This document shows, piece after piece, positions 9,524 to 18,297 of a stretch of 64,000 bases of DNA. The DNA is taken from NCBI RefSeq assembly GCF_024372725.1, contig NZ_VOUA01000003.1, forward strand, positions 220,354-284,353, written 5' to 3'. The notes beneath the pieces were generated by a model. The model was not told where the DNA came from. It worked only from the letters and a program-made list of their open reading frames with translations, and did not search any database. Every line of letters starts with the position of its first letter. The first letter of the stretch is position 1. The stretch is from Methanosarcina sp. KYL-1 (GTDB taxonomy: Archaea > Halobacteriota > Methanosarcinia > Methanosarcinales > Methanosarcinaceae). The position numbers and the translations under genes are program-made.

Positions 9524-11509
9524 ATGCAAAACAGGATTATCTATGGAATTGACATTGCCCGGGGTTCTCCGCGGGCAAAGGAGCTTCCCAGGTATGCCCT
9601 GGCTGTTCTCAGGGACGGGGAAGTTTCCCACCACAGCATGCTCCGCCGCCAGAAGGTCCTTAATATGATCATAAGGGACCGGCCGGAGATAATTGCCGTG
9701 GACAATATCTTCGAGCTTGCTGCTGACAAAAGCGAGCTTCTAGCCATCATGGGGCGCCTGCCTGACGGAGTGAAACTTGTCCAGGTAACAGGCGGGATGC
9801 ACCTCGAACCCCTTATCAGGCTCGGGAAAAAACACGGGCTTTCCTTTGACCCGGCAAACCCCAATGAAGAAGCCGAAGCCTGTGCCCGCCTTGCGGATAT
9901 GGGAGTCGGGCATGAGGTTTCCCTTTTTGAGGACATGACAAGGATCAAGGTCAGCAGGGCCCGCTCCCTCGGGCGGGGGGGCTGGAGCCAGAACCGCTAC
10001 CGGAGAAAGGTCCACGGGGCGGTGATGGAGCGGAGCCGGGAGATCGAAAACGTCCTCAAGAGCCTTGCCCGGGAAAAGGGCATCAGGTTTGAAGCCGTAA
10101 ACGTAAAAGGGTTCGGAGGCTACGTCCGCTCCGAATATACAGTCTATGCGAAACGCGGAGAGATACCAATACACTCAATGGCCACCAGTGACGCGCAGGT
10201 AAGCGTAAAAAGCGTCGAACGCGACAAGATCCGCTATATCCCCCTCAAACAGAAGGAGCCCAGGCGCAAATTTACCATCGTGGGGATCGACCCCGGGACC
10301 ACCGTGGGCATTGCCATCCTCTCCCTGGACGGGGACCTGCTCTTCTTGAAAAGCTTCCGGGGCATTGCCCCTGACGAAGTGGTCAAGTTAATTGCCGAAT
10401 ACGGAAAACCCGCTGTCATTGCCAGCGACGTGACCCCGATGCCGGGTTCGGTTGAAAAGATCAGGCGCAGTTTCAATGCAGTCCCTGCAAGCCCGGGGAT
10501 GGAGGTCTCGGCCGAGGAAAAGATCTCCCTGGGAAAGACCTTCGGCTACTCAAACGACCACGAGAGGGACGCCCTTACCGCAGCCCTCCTCACTTACAGG
10601 GGTTATAAGAACATCTTTACCCGGATTGAAAAGAAAGCGCCCGAAGGCGCAGATCTCGAACTCATCAAGCTGCGGGTAATTCAGGGAGATTCGATAGAGG
10701 CAGCTATCGAAAAAGTCCTTGCAGGGCCGGAGGAGCCGGAAAAAACCCGGAAAGCCCGGCTGCCTGAAAAGCCCGGGGAAGGGGCAGCCGATGAAACCCT
10801 CCTGAAAATGAGGGAGACCATCCAGCGGCAGGGGGATCAGGTCCAGAACCTGCAGGAATACGTCGAGGAGTTAAAGCGGGAACTGGCTGCAAAAGACCGG
10901 AAACTCTCGAAGCTTGAGGCAAGGTTAAAAGGCTTCAAAAGGGATGCCTACGCTGAAGTCCGGAAGCAAAAAGAGATCCAGATCCGGGAAGGGACCATCG
11001 AGACCCTGAGAAACGAGCTAGGCAAAAAGAACAAAACCATAAAAGAGCTCAGGCGGAGGAACAACAAACTCCGTAAAATCCGTAAAATGGAAATCCGGGG
11101 CGAAGGTACCCCCGTCAAGGTCATTTCCGCCTTTACGAAGGAGTCCATTGCCGAAACAAACGAGAAATACGGGCTCAAAGCAGGCGACGTCGTCTTCCTG
11201 GAAAACCCAAGCGGAGGCGGGGCCGCAACCGCCCAGCTCCTTGTGGAAGCCGGGATAAGAGCAGTCCTCATCCCCGAAGACATCTCCCATGCAGCCGAAG
11301 AGGTCTTTTTCAAAGGAGCCGTGCCCGTCTTAAAAGAAGTCCAGCTCGAGAGAGCCGACGACTTTGCAATGGCCGAGCCCGAAGCCCTGAAAACCGCCAT
11401 TTCCGAATGGGAAAAAGCAGCCGAAAAAAGGCGCCAGAAAGCCAAAGAAGACGAATTGCAGAGCCTCTTTGACGAGTACAGGAGCGAGCGGAGGAGAGGG
11501 CTGATTTAA
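9524..11509 (+). CDS. DUF460 family protein (predicted RNase H-like fold)
   Basis: 661-residue member of the archaeal DUF460/COG2433 family. Two RNase H/RuvC-like segments are visible: residues 5-70 (IYGIDIARGS ... EIIAVDN) and 250-350 (IVGIDPGTTVGIAIL ... NDHERDALTAALL), the second with acidic residues placed as in RuvC-like nucleases. A long charged coiled coil runs from about 430 to 530 (MRETIQRQGDQVQNLQEYVE and onward), followed by a small alpha/beta C-terminal domain. Role unproven in the family; nucleic-acid processing is inferred from the fold. Tandem AT-rich TATA-like tracts lie at 9455-9515 and the ATG has no clear Shine-Dalgarno. Monocistronic. Confidence 0.9.
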   Translation: MQNRIIYGIDIARGSPRAKELPRYALAVLRDGEVSHHSMLRRQKVLNMIIRDRPEIIAVDNIFELAADKSELLAIMGRLPDGVKLVQVTGGMHLEPLIRLGKKHGLSFDPANPNEEAEACARLADMGVGHEVSLFEDMTRIKVSRARSLGRGGWSQNRYRRKVHGAVMERSREIENVLKSLAREKGIRFEAVNVKGFGGYVRSEYTVYAKRGEIPIHSMATSDAQVSVKSVERDKIRYIPLKQKEPRRKFTIVGIDPGTTVGIAILSLDGDLLFLKSFRGIAPDEVVKLIAEYGKPAVIASDVTPMPGSVEKIRRSFNAVPASPGMEVSAEEKISLGKTFGYSNDHERDALTAALLTYRGYKNIFTRIEKKAPEGADLELIKLRVIQGDSIEAAIEKVLAGPEEPEKTRKARLPEKPGEGAADETLLKMRETIQRQGDQVQNLQEYVEELKRELAAKDRKLSKLEARLKGFKRDAYAEVRKQKEIQIREGTIETLRNELGKKNKTIKELRRRNNKLRKIRKMEIRGEGTPVKVISAFTKESIAETNEKYGLKAGDVVFLENPSGGGAATAQLLVEAGIRAVLIPEDISHAAEEVFFKGAVPVLKEVQLERADDFAMAEPEALKTAISEWEKAAEKRRQKAKEDELQSLFDEYRSERRRGLI

Positions 11510-11569
11510 AGCCCCCTAAAAAAGGCCCCCCTCCTTAAAAAAGGCGCCATTTTCTGTCAAAGAAAAACG

Positions 11570-12115
11570 TCATTTCCTGTCAAAGAAAATGTTCTTCCCC
11601 TTCACGCTCAGCGGGATCCCGAACGCCACGTCCGCATCCAGCAGCCCCGAGACCCTGGCAGCTGCTCCCAAAGTGTACATGACCCGGTTATCGATGCAGA
11701 GGTCTTTTGCCCTGGCAACGGCTGAGCCGACAGCTATCCCGAGGTCGGCGTACTTGAGCATGCAGTTGGGGCCCCGGAATTCTTCTTCTATTTTCTGCTG
11801 TGCAAGCATCTCTTTGCAGGTTGCAAAGCCGCAGGCTCCGCAGTTCAGGCCTGCAGCCCCGCTGGCTTTAACCCCTATAAGGACGGCAGCCCCGGCGTTC
11901 CTGAGGTTGCCTGCATCCCTTTTCAGGAAGGAAAAGCCTTCGCCTTTCCTGGAGGCGAGTTTTTCCATGGTAGAGGCAAGGACTTCGATGTCCTCTTTTT
12001 CGACCAGGGCCGTTACGATGTCGTCCACTCCTTTAGCCTTCGGGGCGGTCCGGGCGGCAAGAAGGATGCTTTTTGCAAGCGTTTCGAGCACTTCGGATTC
12101 GGGATTGAGAATCAT
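11570..12115 (-). CDS. DUF2148 family ferredoxin-like Fe-S protein
   Basis: 181-residue DUF2148 protein, probably cytoplasmic and Fe-S binding. The family cysteine block LNCGACGFATC (about residues 95-105) and a further cysteine in FRGPNCMLKYADLGIAVGSA are present, and other cysteines occur near C-terminal LCIDNR. The N-terminus SKxILLAARTAPKAKGVDD is typical of the family. Such proteins occur widely in methanogens and anaerobic bacteria and are of unknown biochemical role. It starts at an ATG, is convergent with the DUF460 gene (60 bp gap) and is preceded by the intergenic element at 12147-12316. Confidence 0.9.
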   Translation of the reverse strand: MILNPESEVLETLAKSILLAARTAPKAKGVDDIVTALVEKEDIEVLASTMEKLASRKGEGFSFLKRDAGNLRNAGAAVLIGVKASGAAGLNCGACGFATCKEMLAQQKIEEEFRGPNCMLKYADLGIAVGSAVARAKDLCIDNRVMYTLGAAARVSGLLDADVAFGIPLSVKGKNIFFDRK

Positions 12116-12146
12116 GTAGAGGTATTGGGGTTTTTCCGGCTTAAGG

Positions 12147-12316
12147 TTTTTCGATCTGCTTCACAGTACCAGAACTCTCACCGGGTGGCCGTCCACATAA
12201 AATATAAAATGACCGGATTTTAAAATTCAAGTCCTCTTGAGGGAGTGTAGCGAGCGAAAAGGATCGCGGACTGCAGAGCCGCAACTCTGCTGACGAAGGA
12301 GGCCGGCCTTTTCTTT
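12147..12316. other. Intergenic structured element, related to 19205-19269
   Basis: 12147-12186 (TTTTTC.ATCTGCTT ... ACTCTCACCGG) and 12301-12315 (GGCCGGCCTTTTCT) match the two halves of the shorter element at 19205-19269. Between them lies about 110 bp not present in the short copy, including a perfect 6-bp hairpin GCAGAG/CTCTGC (12273-12278 with 12285-12290). The final G/C-rich block followed by a T tract looks terminator-like on the plus strand. No coding potential. It may be a small mobile or regulatory element; see findings. Confidence 0.5.
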
Positions 12317-12479
12317 AAAGTAAATTGAAATTATTCAGGTATTTTGGAATAACATCAACCAACTAATAGAGGAAAACCGTACTTCAACAAAATAAATCTC
12401 ATTTTTAAAATTATTACATAAGTTATTTATATTTTATTGATTCAAGTGTAAAAGTGACCAATAAATTTAGTGGGGGTCA

Positions 12480-13454
12480 ATGGAAGTGACAAGTAAAACA
12501 AGGTATAGATCCGGGAAAAGAAGGTACTATAAGTCTTACAAAAAACGAAAGTCGAATGAGGATATGGGCGATGGAGTAGCCATACTCATACTCTTAGGCG
12601 GTACTTTATTGATAATAGGAGCCATTATTCAGTTCATAATTACATATTATTATGTTGTCATAATACTCGGATTAATAGCTTTGATTATCCATCTTAAATT
12701 CGCCAAAAGAAGATCAAATGACCCTCTGGATAAAAATTATTCCGAATATGAAGGCGCTGTCAACAGGATATATAATGTTCCTGAAGAAACAGTTTGGAAT
12801 ACAAACTCCTCCAGAAACAAAATCCCTACAAACAAAACACACAATACTCCAATAAAATCTGTACTGAGAACCAGTTTTCCTTTTGAAGAAAATATACCAT
12901 CTGAAGCTTATGAAGGTGAGTCTTTTACAAGACTGGAAAATCTCAAGGATTACAAATTGGATTCAAAGATTCACATTAATACTCATTTTGAACCGGACCA
13001 GACAAATGAAAGTGTTAAAAAGGGAGACGAATTCGAAAGATATGTTGTAGACCGGTTTAGGGATGAGTTTTTTTCTATTGTAGACTGGACAACTGATATG
13101 ACCAGAAAACACAATCGTTTTGTTGAGTCAGAATGCAACCCTGACTTGGTGATTCGCCACAGGGAATCAAATGAAATTTTTTGTGTTGAATGCAAGTATC
13201 GATCTCGATTGGTGAATGGTGACTTTGCTTGGTCGTACCCTGACCAAATGAATAGATACTTTTCTTTTGCGCAGGAAAGACAGATACTCTTTTACGTAGT
13301 ATTAGGCCTTGAGGGCAGACCAAATTCTCCTGCAGAAGTATTTTGCGTACCCCTTGAGGTAGCCAAAAATCCGAAGCTTCCTATGCATTCGATACGGAAA
13401 TACTATCATGATCCAAGAGAAGATTTTGTTTGGGAAAGCGGGATTTTGAGGTAA
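12480..13454 (+). CDS. Membrane-anchored PD-(D/E)XK nuclease-like protein
   Basis: 324 residues. A basic N-terminus (residues 1-28) is followed by two hydrophobic helices (about 35-78: AILILLGGTLLIIGAIIQFI then YYYVVIILGLIALIIHL), a low-complexity linker, and a C-terminal domain from about 185. That domain starts GDEFERYVVDRF and contains NPDLVIRH ... IFCVECKYR, the D-(X)n-E-X-K signature of restriction-endonuclease-fold nucleases; the leading glutamate in GDEFE fits the Mrr-like arrangement. The nuclease domain would face the cytoplasm. ATG at 12480 with GGGGGTCA just upstream. AT-richer than its neighbours and alone; possibly a defence gene, but no methylase or partner is adjacent. Function inferred from motif only. 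Confidence 0.75.
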   Translation: MEVTSKTRYRSGKRRYYKSYKKRKSNEDMGDGVAILILLGGTLLIIGAIIQFIITYYYVVIILGLIALIIHLKFAKRRSNDPLDKNYSEYEGAVNRIYNVPEETVWNTNSSRNKIPTNKTHNTPIKSVLRTSFPFEENIPSEAYEGESFTRLENLKDYKLDSKIHINTHFEPDQTNESVKKGDEFERYVVDRFRDEFFSIVDWTTDMTRKHNRFVESECNPDLVIRHRESNEIFCVECKYRSRLVNGDFAWSYPDQMNRYFSFAQERQILFYVVLGLEGRPNSPAEVFCVPLEVAKNPKLPMHSIRKYYHDPREDFVWESGILR

Positions 13455-13743
13455 TCATGTACATAAGAAGGTCGCTTTATGCTTGGATTCAGATGAGAAG
13501 ATTCATGGGTTTTAACACGTTTTCATTTTTGAAGCAGGTTGCTCCGACTAAACGCTCTCAGCCGCCCGCCAACCTGCATAAAATAAAAAATAAGTATTGA
13601 AACCGGCGGTTAATTCTTCTTCTATTCACGCTTCTTACTCATGGCAGTTTTAACGAGCAGGCCTCGCTGGCGCTCGGAGAAATAACCACGGGAGACGGTA
13701 ATAACGCCGCACCAGTTTTATTATTCCTCATAAATATGTCCAT
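13455..13743. other. Intergenic gap without a recognisable gene
   Basis: About 290 bases between convergent genes. It contains GCTCCGACTAAACGC and GC-rich patches in an AT-rich background, and the 16-mer CAGTTTTAACGAGCAG near 13646, which recurs near 55048. No start codon with a ribosome-binding site and no RNA gene was recognised. Confidence 0.5.
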
Positions 13744-13765
13744 GGTTGATCAATTGTGATCAACC
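13744..13765. terminator. Perfect inverted repeat downstream of aCPSF2 gene
   Basis: GGTTGATCA / TGATCAACC, 9-bp arms with a 4-base ATTG loop, about 25 bases beyond the stop codon of the minus-strand aCPSF2 gene. It could be a transcript-stabilising hairpin or terminator; there is no clear T tract after it, so the role is uncertain. Confidence 0.4.
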
Positions 13766-13799
13766 TTCGTTAAAAGCTGAAACCTTCGTTAAAAGCTGA
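13762..13799. repeat. 19-bp tandem duplication over the aCPSF2 stop codon
   Basis: AACCTTCGTTAAAAGCTGA occurs twice head to tail (13762-13780 and 13781-13799). The second copy includes the last codons and stop of the minus-strand aCPSF2 gene, so the duplication copies the gene's 3' end into the untranslated region. Confidence 0.95.
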
Positions 13800-15030
13800 A
13801 AGACTCCCCGATTGCAGGCGCATACGCTTCAACGCCGATTTCTTCAGAAATCCACTGTGCAAATGTTTCGGTCTTGTCCCCGTGCATTACAAAGACCCTT
13901 TCCGTGCCCTTGTTGCAGAAGTCCTTTACCAGCTGTTTCAGTTCCAGGTCGCCGCAGTGGGCGGAAAAGTCGTACTGCTCAACCTTCGGCTTTAAGGTAA
14001 GGACTTCCCCGTTGATTTCAATGAGCCTTTTTTCTGCGGCCAGCCTGCCGTTTGTGCCCTCAACCTGGTAGCCTGTGAGCAGGACCTTTGAGTCCGGGTC
14101 TTTGTAGAGCTTGCTAAGGTAGGAAAGGATGGGGCCTCCGTTCAGCATCCCGGCGGTTGTAACAATGACCGAGGGCTCTTCCAGGACTGAGTCCCTTTTG
14201 TGCTCTTTTACGAGGGTTGCGTGATCGAAGGCCCTGTCAAGGAGCTCGGGGGTTTTAAGGTATTCGGGGTATTTTTTGAGGATCTTGTACACGTCTTTTC
14301 CCATGCCGTCCACATAGGGCCTGATCCCGTGGGCGTCCAGGAGCAGGAGGATTTCCTGGGTCCTGCCTATGGCAAAGGCAGGGATAAGTGCTGTCCCTCC
14401 CCGGTCCAGGGTTTCCCAGATCGATTCTATGAACCTCTCTTCGGTTTCTTTCCTGGGGGTGTGGTCTTCCCCGAAATAGGTGCTTTCGAGCACAAGGGAG
14501 TCTGCCTCAGGAAACGGCTCTGCCCCCGGGACCAGCCTCGTTTCTTTCAGGCTGAGGTCGCCTGTGTAAAAGAGGCTTTCTCCGGATTCGGCTTCCAGGT
14601 GGATTCCTGCGGCTCCCGGGATGTGCCCGGCTCCATAGAAACAGGCGCTGTACCCGTGGGTTTTAAACTGTTCCCCGTAGTCCTTTCTCCGGGTTAAGCG
14701 GCTGAGCTTTTGCAGGTCGTCAGGGTCAAAGGGGGCAACCCCCGAGAGGGTCCTTTCCGCGAGTTTCAGTGTGTCTCTCCCCAGGAGTTCGGTAAACTCG
14801 GCAGTAGGAGGGGTCATGAAGACTTCCGGGTTCATGTACATGAGGTTCGGGACTGCTCCGCAGTGGTCCAGGTGCCCGTGGGAGACGAGCACGGCTTTTG
14901 GTTCCATCCCGTTCATGGGGTACTCGGGAATATTCCCGGCCTTGATGCCGTAATCGAGCAGGATTTCTCCGTTGACAAGCAGTCCCGAACGTCCGACTTC
15001 CCTGCATCCGCCTTTAAATGTAAGCTCCAA
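13789..15030 (-). CDS. Beta-CASP metallo-beta-lactamase ribonuclease, aCPSF2 type
   Basis: 413-residue archaeal CPSF-like ribonuclease without N-terminal KH domains, hence the aCPSF2 rather than aCPSF1/FttA type. Metallo-beta-lactamase motifs: SHGHLDHCG (motif 2), the GAGHIPGAAG histidine, LFYTGD (motif 4). The beta-CASP part shows the family acidic residue region (ALIPAFAIGRTQE), GMLNGGP and the C-terminal SAHCGDLEL and VMHGDKTE. Expected role: endo- and/or 5'-3' exonucleolytic RNA processing in the cytoplasm. Starts at TTG (15030) supported by AAAGGAG nine bases upstream; no ATG fits. The 3' end is tandemly duplicated. Monocistronic. Confidence 0.93.
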   Translation of the reverse strand: MELTFKGGCREVGRSGLLVNGEILLDYGIKAGNIPEYPMNGMEPKAVLVSHGHLDHCGAVPNLMYMNPEVFMTPPTAEFTELLGRDTLKLAERTLSGVAPFDPDDLQKLSRLTRRKDYGEQFKTHGYSACFYGAGHIPGAAGIHLEAESGESLFYTGDLSLKETRLVPGAEPFPEADSLVLESTYFGEDHTPRKETEERFIESIWETLDRGGTALIPAFAIGRTQEILLLLDAHGIRPYVDGMGKDVYKILKKYPEYLKTPELLDRAFDHATLVKEHKRDSVLEEPSVIVTTAGMLNGGPILSYLSKLYKDPDSKVLLTGYQVEGTNGRLAAEKRLIEINGEVLTLKPKVEQYDFSAHCGDLELKQLVKDFCNKGTERVFVMHGDKTETFAQWISEEIGVEAYAPAIGESFSF

Positions 15031-15147
15031 GATAAAACACTCCTTTCGCTAATTAAAAAATTGTTAAGTATGTAGAGTGGGTATGCCGGCCGCCATTCCT
15101 GGCAGTCGCCATGTTCTCTTAAAATAATTTTTTGAAAAACTGTTTGA

Positions 15148-15189
15148 AATTAGCCAGCTTAAATTAGCCGGCTTGAATTAGCCGGCTTA
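15148..15189. repeat. 14-bp tandem repeat, 3 copies, between topA and aCPSF2 genes
   Basis: AATTAGCCGGCTTA with single changes, at 15148, 15162 and 15176. Each copy contains the short palindrome AGCCGGCT (AGCCAGCT in the first). It lies downstream of topA and upstream of the aCPSF2 start, both on the minus strand, so it could be part of the aCPSF2 promoter region. Confidence 0.85.
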
Positions 15190-15280
15190 CAGCCGTAAAA
15201 ATTTCTAAGAAAAAAATGGACAGGCTTCAATAAATAACTATCTGACAGGAAAAATATTTTCAGTTGAACTAAAAATATTT

Positions 15281-17536
15281 TCAGCAGCTTTCGGCTTCCC
15301 CGCCGCAGGAGTCCTGCCAGTTTTTAATCTTTTTCACACTGATTTTCGTAAGCTTTGAAAGTTCCACTGGGTCGGCTCCGATCAGGTCTTCGACGCTGGA
15401 AATCCCTGCTTCCTCGAGCTTTTCAGCCGTGACCTTGCCCACTCCTTCAATGTCCTTGAGGGACTTCGGGCGCTCTTTTTTCGGCTGCTGGGCCTGCTCT
15501 TCTTTCTGGGCTTTCTGCCACTCGATGAAATTGCACTGGGGGCAGCCCAGGTCCCAGGGCCGCTTTCCGGTATTGATTATCCTCAGGTGGTACATCCCGT
15601 GCCCCTCACAGAACTTATCCGTGACCACGATCTGCCCGCTCCTGGGCAGGGGCAGGGAGAAGTTGCAGTTAGGGTAGTTGTTGCAGCCTATGAAACGGCC
15701 TCCCCTTTTCGAGCGGCGGACCATGAGCTCGTTTCCGCATTCGGGGCAGGTGCCTGTGATCTTGTCTTCCCGGAGGCCGGCATGAAGGGATTCCACGATC
15801 CTTTCCCTGTTCTTATCAAGTTCGGAAAAGACCTGTTTTAGCATTTCCCTTGACTCTTCGAGGGCAGTTTCTTCCGGGATCTGGCCTTCGGCAATCCTGT
15901 CCATGTTTTCCTCAAGGATACGGGTCATGTCAGGTTTCGTAATTGTGGGGGAATATTTTTCCAGGGTGTCCAGGACAGCAAAAGAGGTATTCGTGGGCTG
16001 CACGGGGTTGCCGTGGATGTAGGCCCTGGAATAGAGCTTGCTGATGATCTCGTGCCTTGTGGCCTTGGTCCCGAGCCCGAGTTCTTCCATCATGTTGATA
16101 AGCCTTCCCTGCCCGTAGCGGCCCGGAGGCTGGGTCTCCTTGTCCAGCATCTCTTTTTTTGCCACCTTTAGCAAGTCCCCTTCCTTGAGTTCAGGAAGCA
16201 GCCTGTCTTCAGGGGCGTTATAGGGATAGTACCAGCGCCAGCCGGGCACAACAAGCCTGGCTCCGTTTGCCCTGAACTCTTCTCCGTTGACGTCGAGCTT
16301 TATTTTCAGGGTTTCCCATTCGCTGGGTTCGGCAAAGGTTGCAAAAAAGCGCCTGACCACGAGTTCGTAGACCTTCCACTCGTCTTCTTTCAGCTCAGAC
16401 TTTTGTGCCAGTGAAGCCGGGTAGATAGGGGGGTGGTCCGTGGTTTCTTTCTTCCCGCGGGTAGGGGTTAGCTCCTTTTTTGCAAGGAGGGCGTTTGCGT
16501 ACTCCTCAAAAATGCCGGTCTTGAAAATCTCGATCTGGGCCCGCAGGTCGAGGGTATCCGGATAAACAGTATTGTCTGTCCTCGGGTAGGAGATGTACCC
16601 GTTAGTATAGAGAGACTCGGCTATGCGCATGGCGTTTGAAGGGCTGAGTCCGACAGCGTTTGCCGCGCTGATGAAGCCTGTGGTGTTGAATGGGGTAGGG
16701 GGCTGGTCGGCTCTTGTCCCCCTCTCGATTTCCCGTACTTCGGCTTTTTTCCCCAGTTTCTTGAATACGGTGGAAGCTTCTTCTTTATCCAGGAAGCGCC
16801 GGGTCGCGTGCTGGGCGGAAAACGATTCCCCTTTGTTGTTTTCCAGCTCGGCGTGGATTTCCCAGTACGGGGTGGGGACAAAGGCGTTCCTTTCTTTTTC
16901 CCGGTCCACTATGAGGGAAAGGGTAGGTGACTGCACCCTCCCGACGGAGAGGAACATCTTCCCGAGCCTGCCTGCGGCAAGGGAGATATAGCGGGTGAGG
17001 GCTGCGCCCCAGACCAGGTCGATGACCTGCCTGGAATGGCCGGCGTCTGCCAGGTTGAAGTCCACGCTGGTGGGGTTTGCAAAAGCAGTTTCGATGGCTT
17101 TCGGGGTTATGGCACTGTAGCGTACCCTGTTAAAAGTGGCATCAGGGTTTACTTTTTTTATGATATTGAGGGCTTCGACCCCTATGAGTTCTCCTTCCCG
17201 GTCGTAGTCAGTGCCGATTGTGACTCGTTCTGCCTCTTTTCCCAGGCTCTTTAAGGCCGTCACGATCTTCCGGTTGATGGGGGTCGTTATGATCTCGGCG
17301 TCTATGAGGGCTTTTGCATCGACTTTCTGCCAGTTGTTGTATTCTTTTGGGAAATCGATTCCCACAATATGGCCGGAAAGCCCTATAACCACGGTCTCCT
17401 GCTTATCCTTGCCGGAGCCTGCCTCATACCGGTAGGTATCCACGCCGCTGACCCTTTCCTTCTTAGGGCTTTTTGGTGCCAGAATCGCAGCTATCCTCCT
17501 GGCTGCGATATTTTTTTCCGTCACGATAAGGTGCAT
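15281..17536 (-). CDS. topA: DNA topoisomerase type IA
   Basis: 751 residues. Toprim domain at residues 1-150 (MHLIVTEKNIAARRIA; GTDYDREGELIG with the acidic triad), then the topoisomerase IA core with the active-site tyrosine in YISYPRTDN. GRVQSPTLSLIVDRE and QPPGRYGQGRLINMMEELGLGTKATRH are family landmarks. The C-terminus has a zinc ribbon (CPECGNELMVRR ... CNNYPNCNF), a second cysteine cluster (CEGHGMYH ... CPQCNF) and a helix-hairpin-helix (SLKDIEGVGKVTAEKLEEAG). The enzyme relaxes negative supercoils and is single-strand dependent. ATG start at 17536. Upstream DNA 17537-17813 is pyrimidine-rich with repeated TTCATCATT-type words and no gene. Confidence 0.96.
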   Translation of the reverse strand: MHLIVTEKNIAARRIAAILAPKSPKKERVSGVDTYRYEAGSGKDKQETVVIGLSGHIVGIDFPKEYNNWQKVDAKALIDAEIITTPINRKIVTALKSLGKEAERVTIGTDYDREGELIGVEALNIIKKVNPDATFNRVRYSAITPKAIETAFANPTSVDFNLADAGHSRQVIDLVWGAALTRYISLAAGRLGKMFLSVGRVQSPTLSLIVDREKERNAFVPTPYWEIHAELENNKGESFSAQHATRRFLDKEEASTVFKKLGKKAEVREIERGTRADQPPTPFNTTGFISAANAVGLSPSNAMRIAESLYTNGYISYPRTDNTVYPDTLDLRAQIEIFKTGIFEEYANALLAKKELTPTRGKKETTDHPPIYPASLAQKSELKEDEWKVYELVVRRFFATFAEPSEWETLKIKLDVNGEEFRANGARLVVPGWRWYYPYNAPEDRLLPELKEGDLLKVAKKEMLDKETQPPGRYGQGRLINMMEELGLGTKATRHEIISKLYSRAYIHGNPVQPTNTSFAVLDTLEKYSPTITKPDMTRILEENMDRIAEGQIPEETALEESREMLKQVFSELDKNRERIVESLHAGLREDKITGTCPECGNELMVRRSKRGGRFIGCNNYPNCNFSLPLPRSGQIVVTDKFCEGHGMYHLRIINTGKRPWDLGCPQCNFIEWQKAQKEEQAQQPKKERPKSLKDIEGVGKVTAEKLEEAGISSVEDLIGADPVELSKLTKISVKKIKNWQDSCGGEAESC

Positions 17537-17813
17537 TTAAAACTCCAGTGAAACTTCTCTTATATTTTATGGAGGAATTCCAACTACCCCGAAATTCCTG
17601 CCAGCCTGAGTCAAAGACTGGCCTTATTTCTTGAAGTTTCCTTTTGTAATATATATTTTTGGATTGAATCCAGAATTATACTGCCATCCGTATGTAAAAT
17701 CATGACCTGATATAATTATCCCCGACTTTTTCCCTCTTTCGGACCCTCTGCCTTTCTTTCATCATTTTTTCATCATTCTTTTACCATTCTTTCATCTTTC
17801 TGTTATATTTCTA

Positions 17814-18290
17814 TTATATTTCTTTCATCAGCCTGAAAGCGAGTTCGACAGCTTCTTCGGGAGTCTTTGCCCTGTGCACCCCCTCGATCTCCCACCTGGA
17901 CTCAAGTACGATCACGGGCTTTCCCATCTTAAGGCCAAGCGCTATCTCCGAGAGGGTCCCGTATTCCCCGTCCACAGCTATCAGGGCGTCTGCAGACTGG
18001 GCGATAAGGGCGTTTCGGGCATGTCCCAGCCCGCTAAGGACGGCAACGTCTATCCACGGGTTTGCATCTTCTCTCCGGCTGCCCGGGAGGACCCCCAGGG
18101 TAACTCCTCCTCCCCGCTTTGCCCCGCAGGCAGCAGCCTCCATAACCCCTCCGAGCCCCCCACAGATTAGCACGGCTCCTCTCCTTGCAATTTCCCTGCC
18201 CACTTTTTCGGCAAGGTTTTTCACGTATTCCCCGCAGGCCCCTGCCCCGATAACACCTACCTGTTTTTTGGGTCCGGTTTTCAAAAGCAA
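17814..18290 (-). CDS. SLOG/LOG-like family protein (TIGR00725 type)
   Basis: 158 residues with a Rossmann-like LOG fold. It begins KKQVGVIGAGACG, contains the CGGLGGVMEAAACGA nucleotide/phosphate-binding turn, and GEYGTLSEIALGLKMGKPVIVL in place of the strict PGGxGTxxE motif of cytokinin-activating LOG enzymes. This matches the TIGR00725 branch, whose biochemical role is unknown. The start is TTG at 18290 with a TGAGGCA element just upstream; no ATG is available in frame. It lies 85 bp downstream of tsr3 on the same strand and the minisatellite 18298-18392 separates them, so it may be co-transcribed. Confidence 0.85.
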   Translation of the reverse strand: MLLKTGPKKQVGVIGAGACGEYVKNLAEKVGREIARRGAVLICGGLGGVMEAAACGAKRGGGVTLGVLPGSRREDANPWIDVAVLSGLGHARNALIAQSADALIAVDGEYGTLSEIALGLKMGKPVIVLESRWEIEGVHRAKTPEEAVELAFRLMKEI

Positions 18291-18297
18291 TGCCTCA

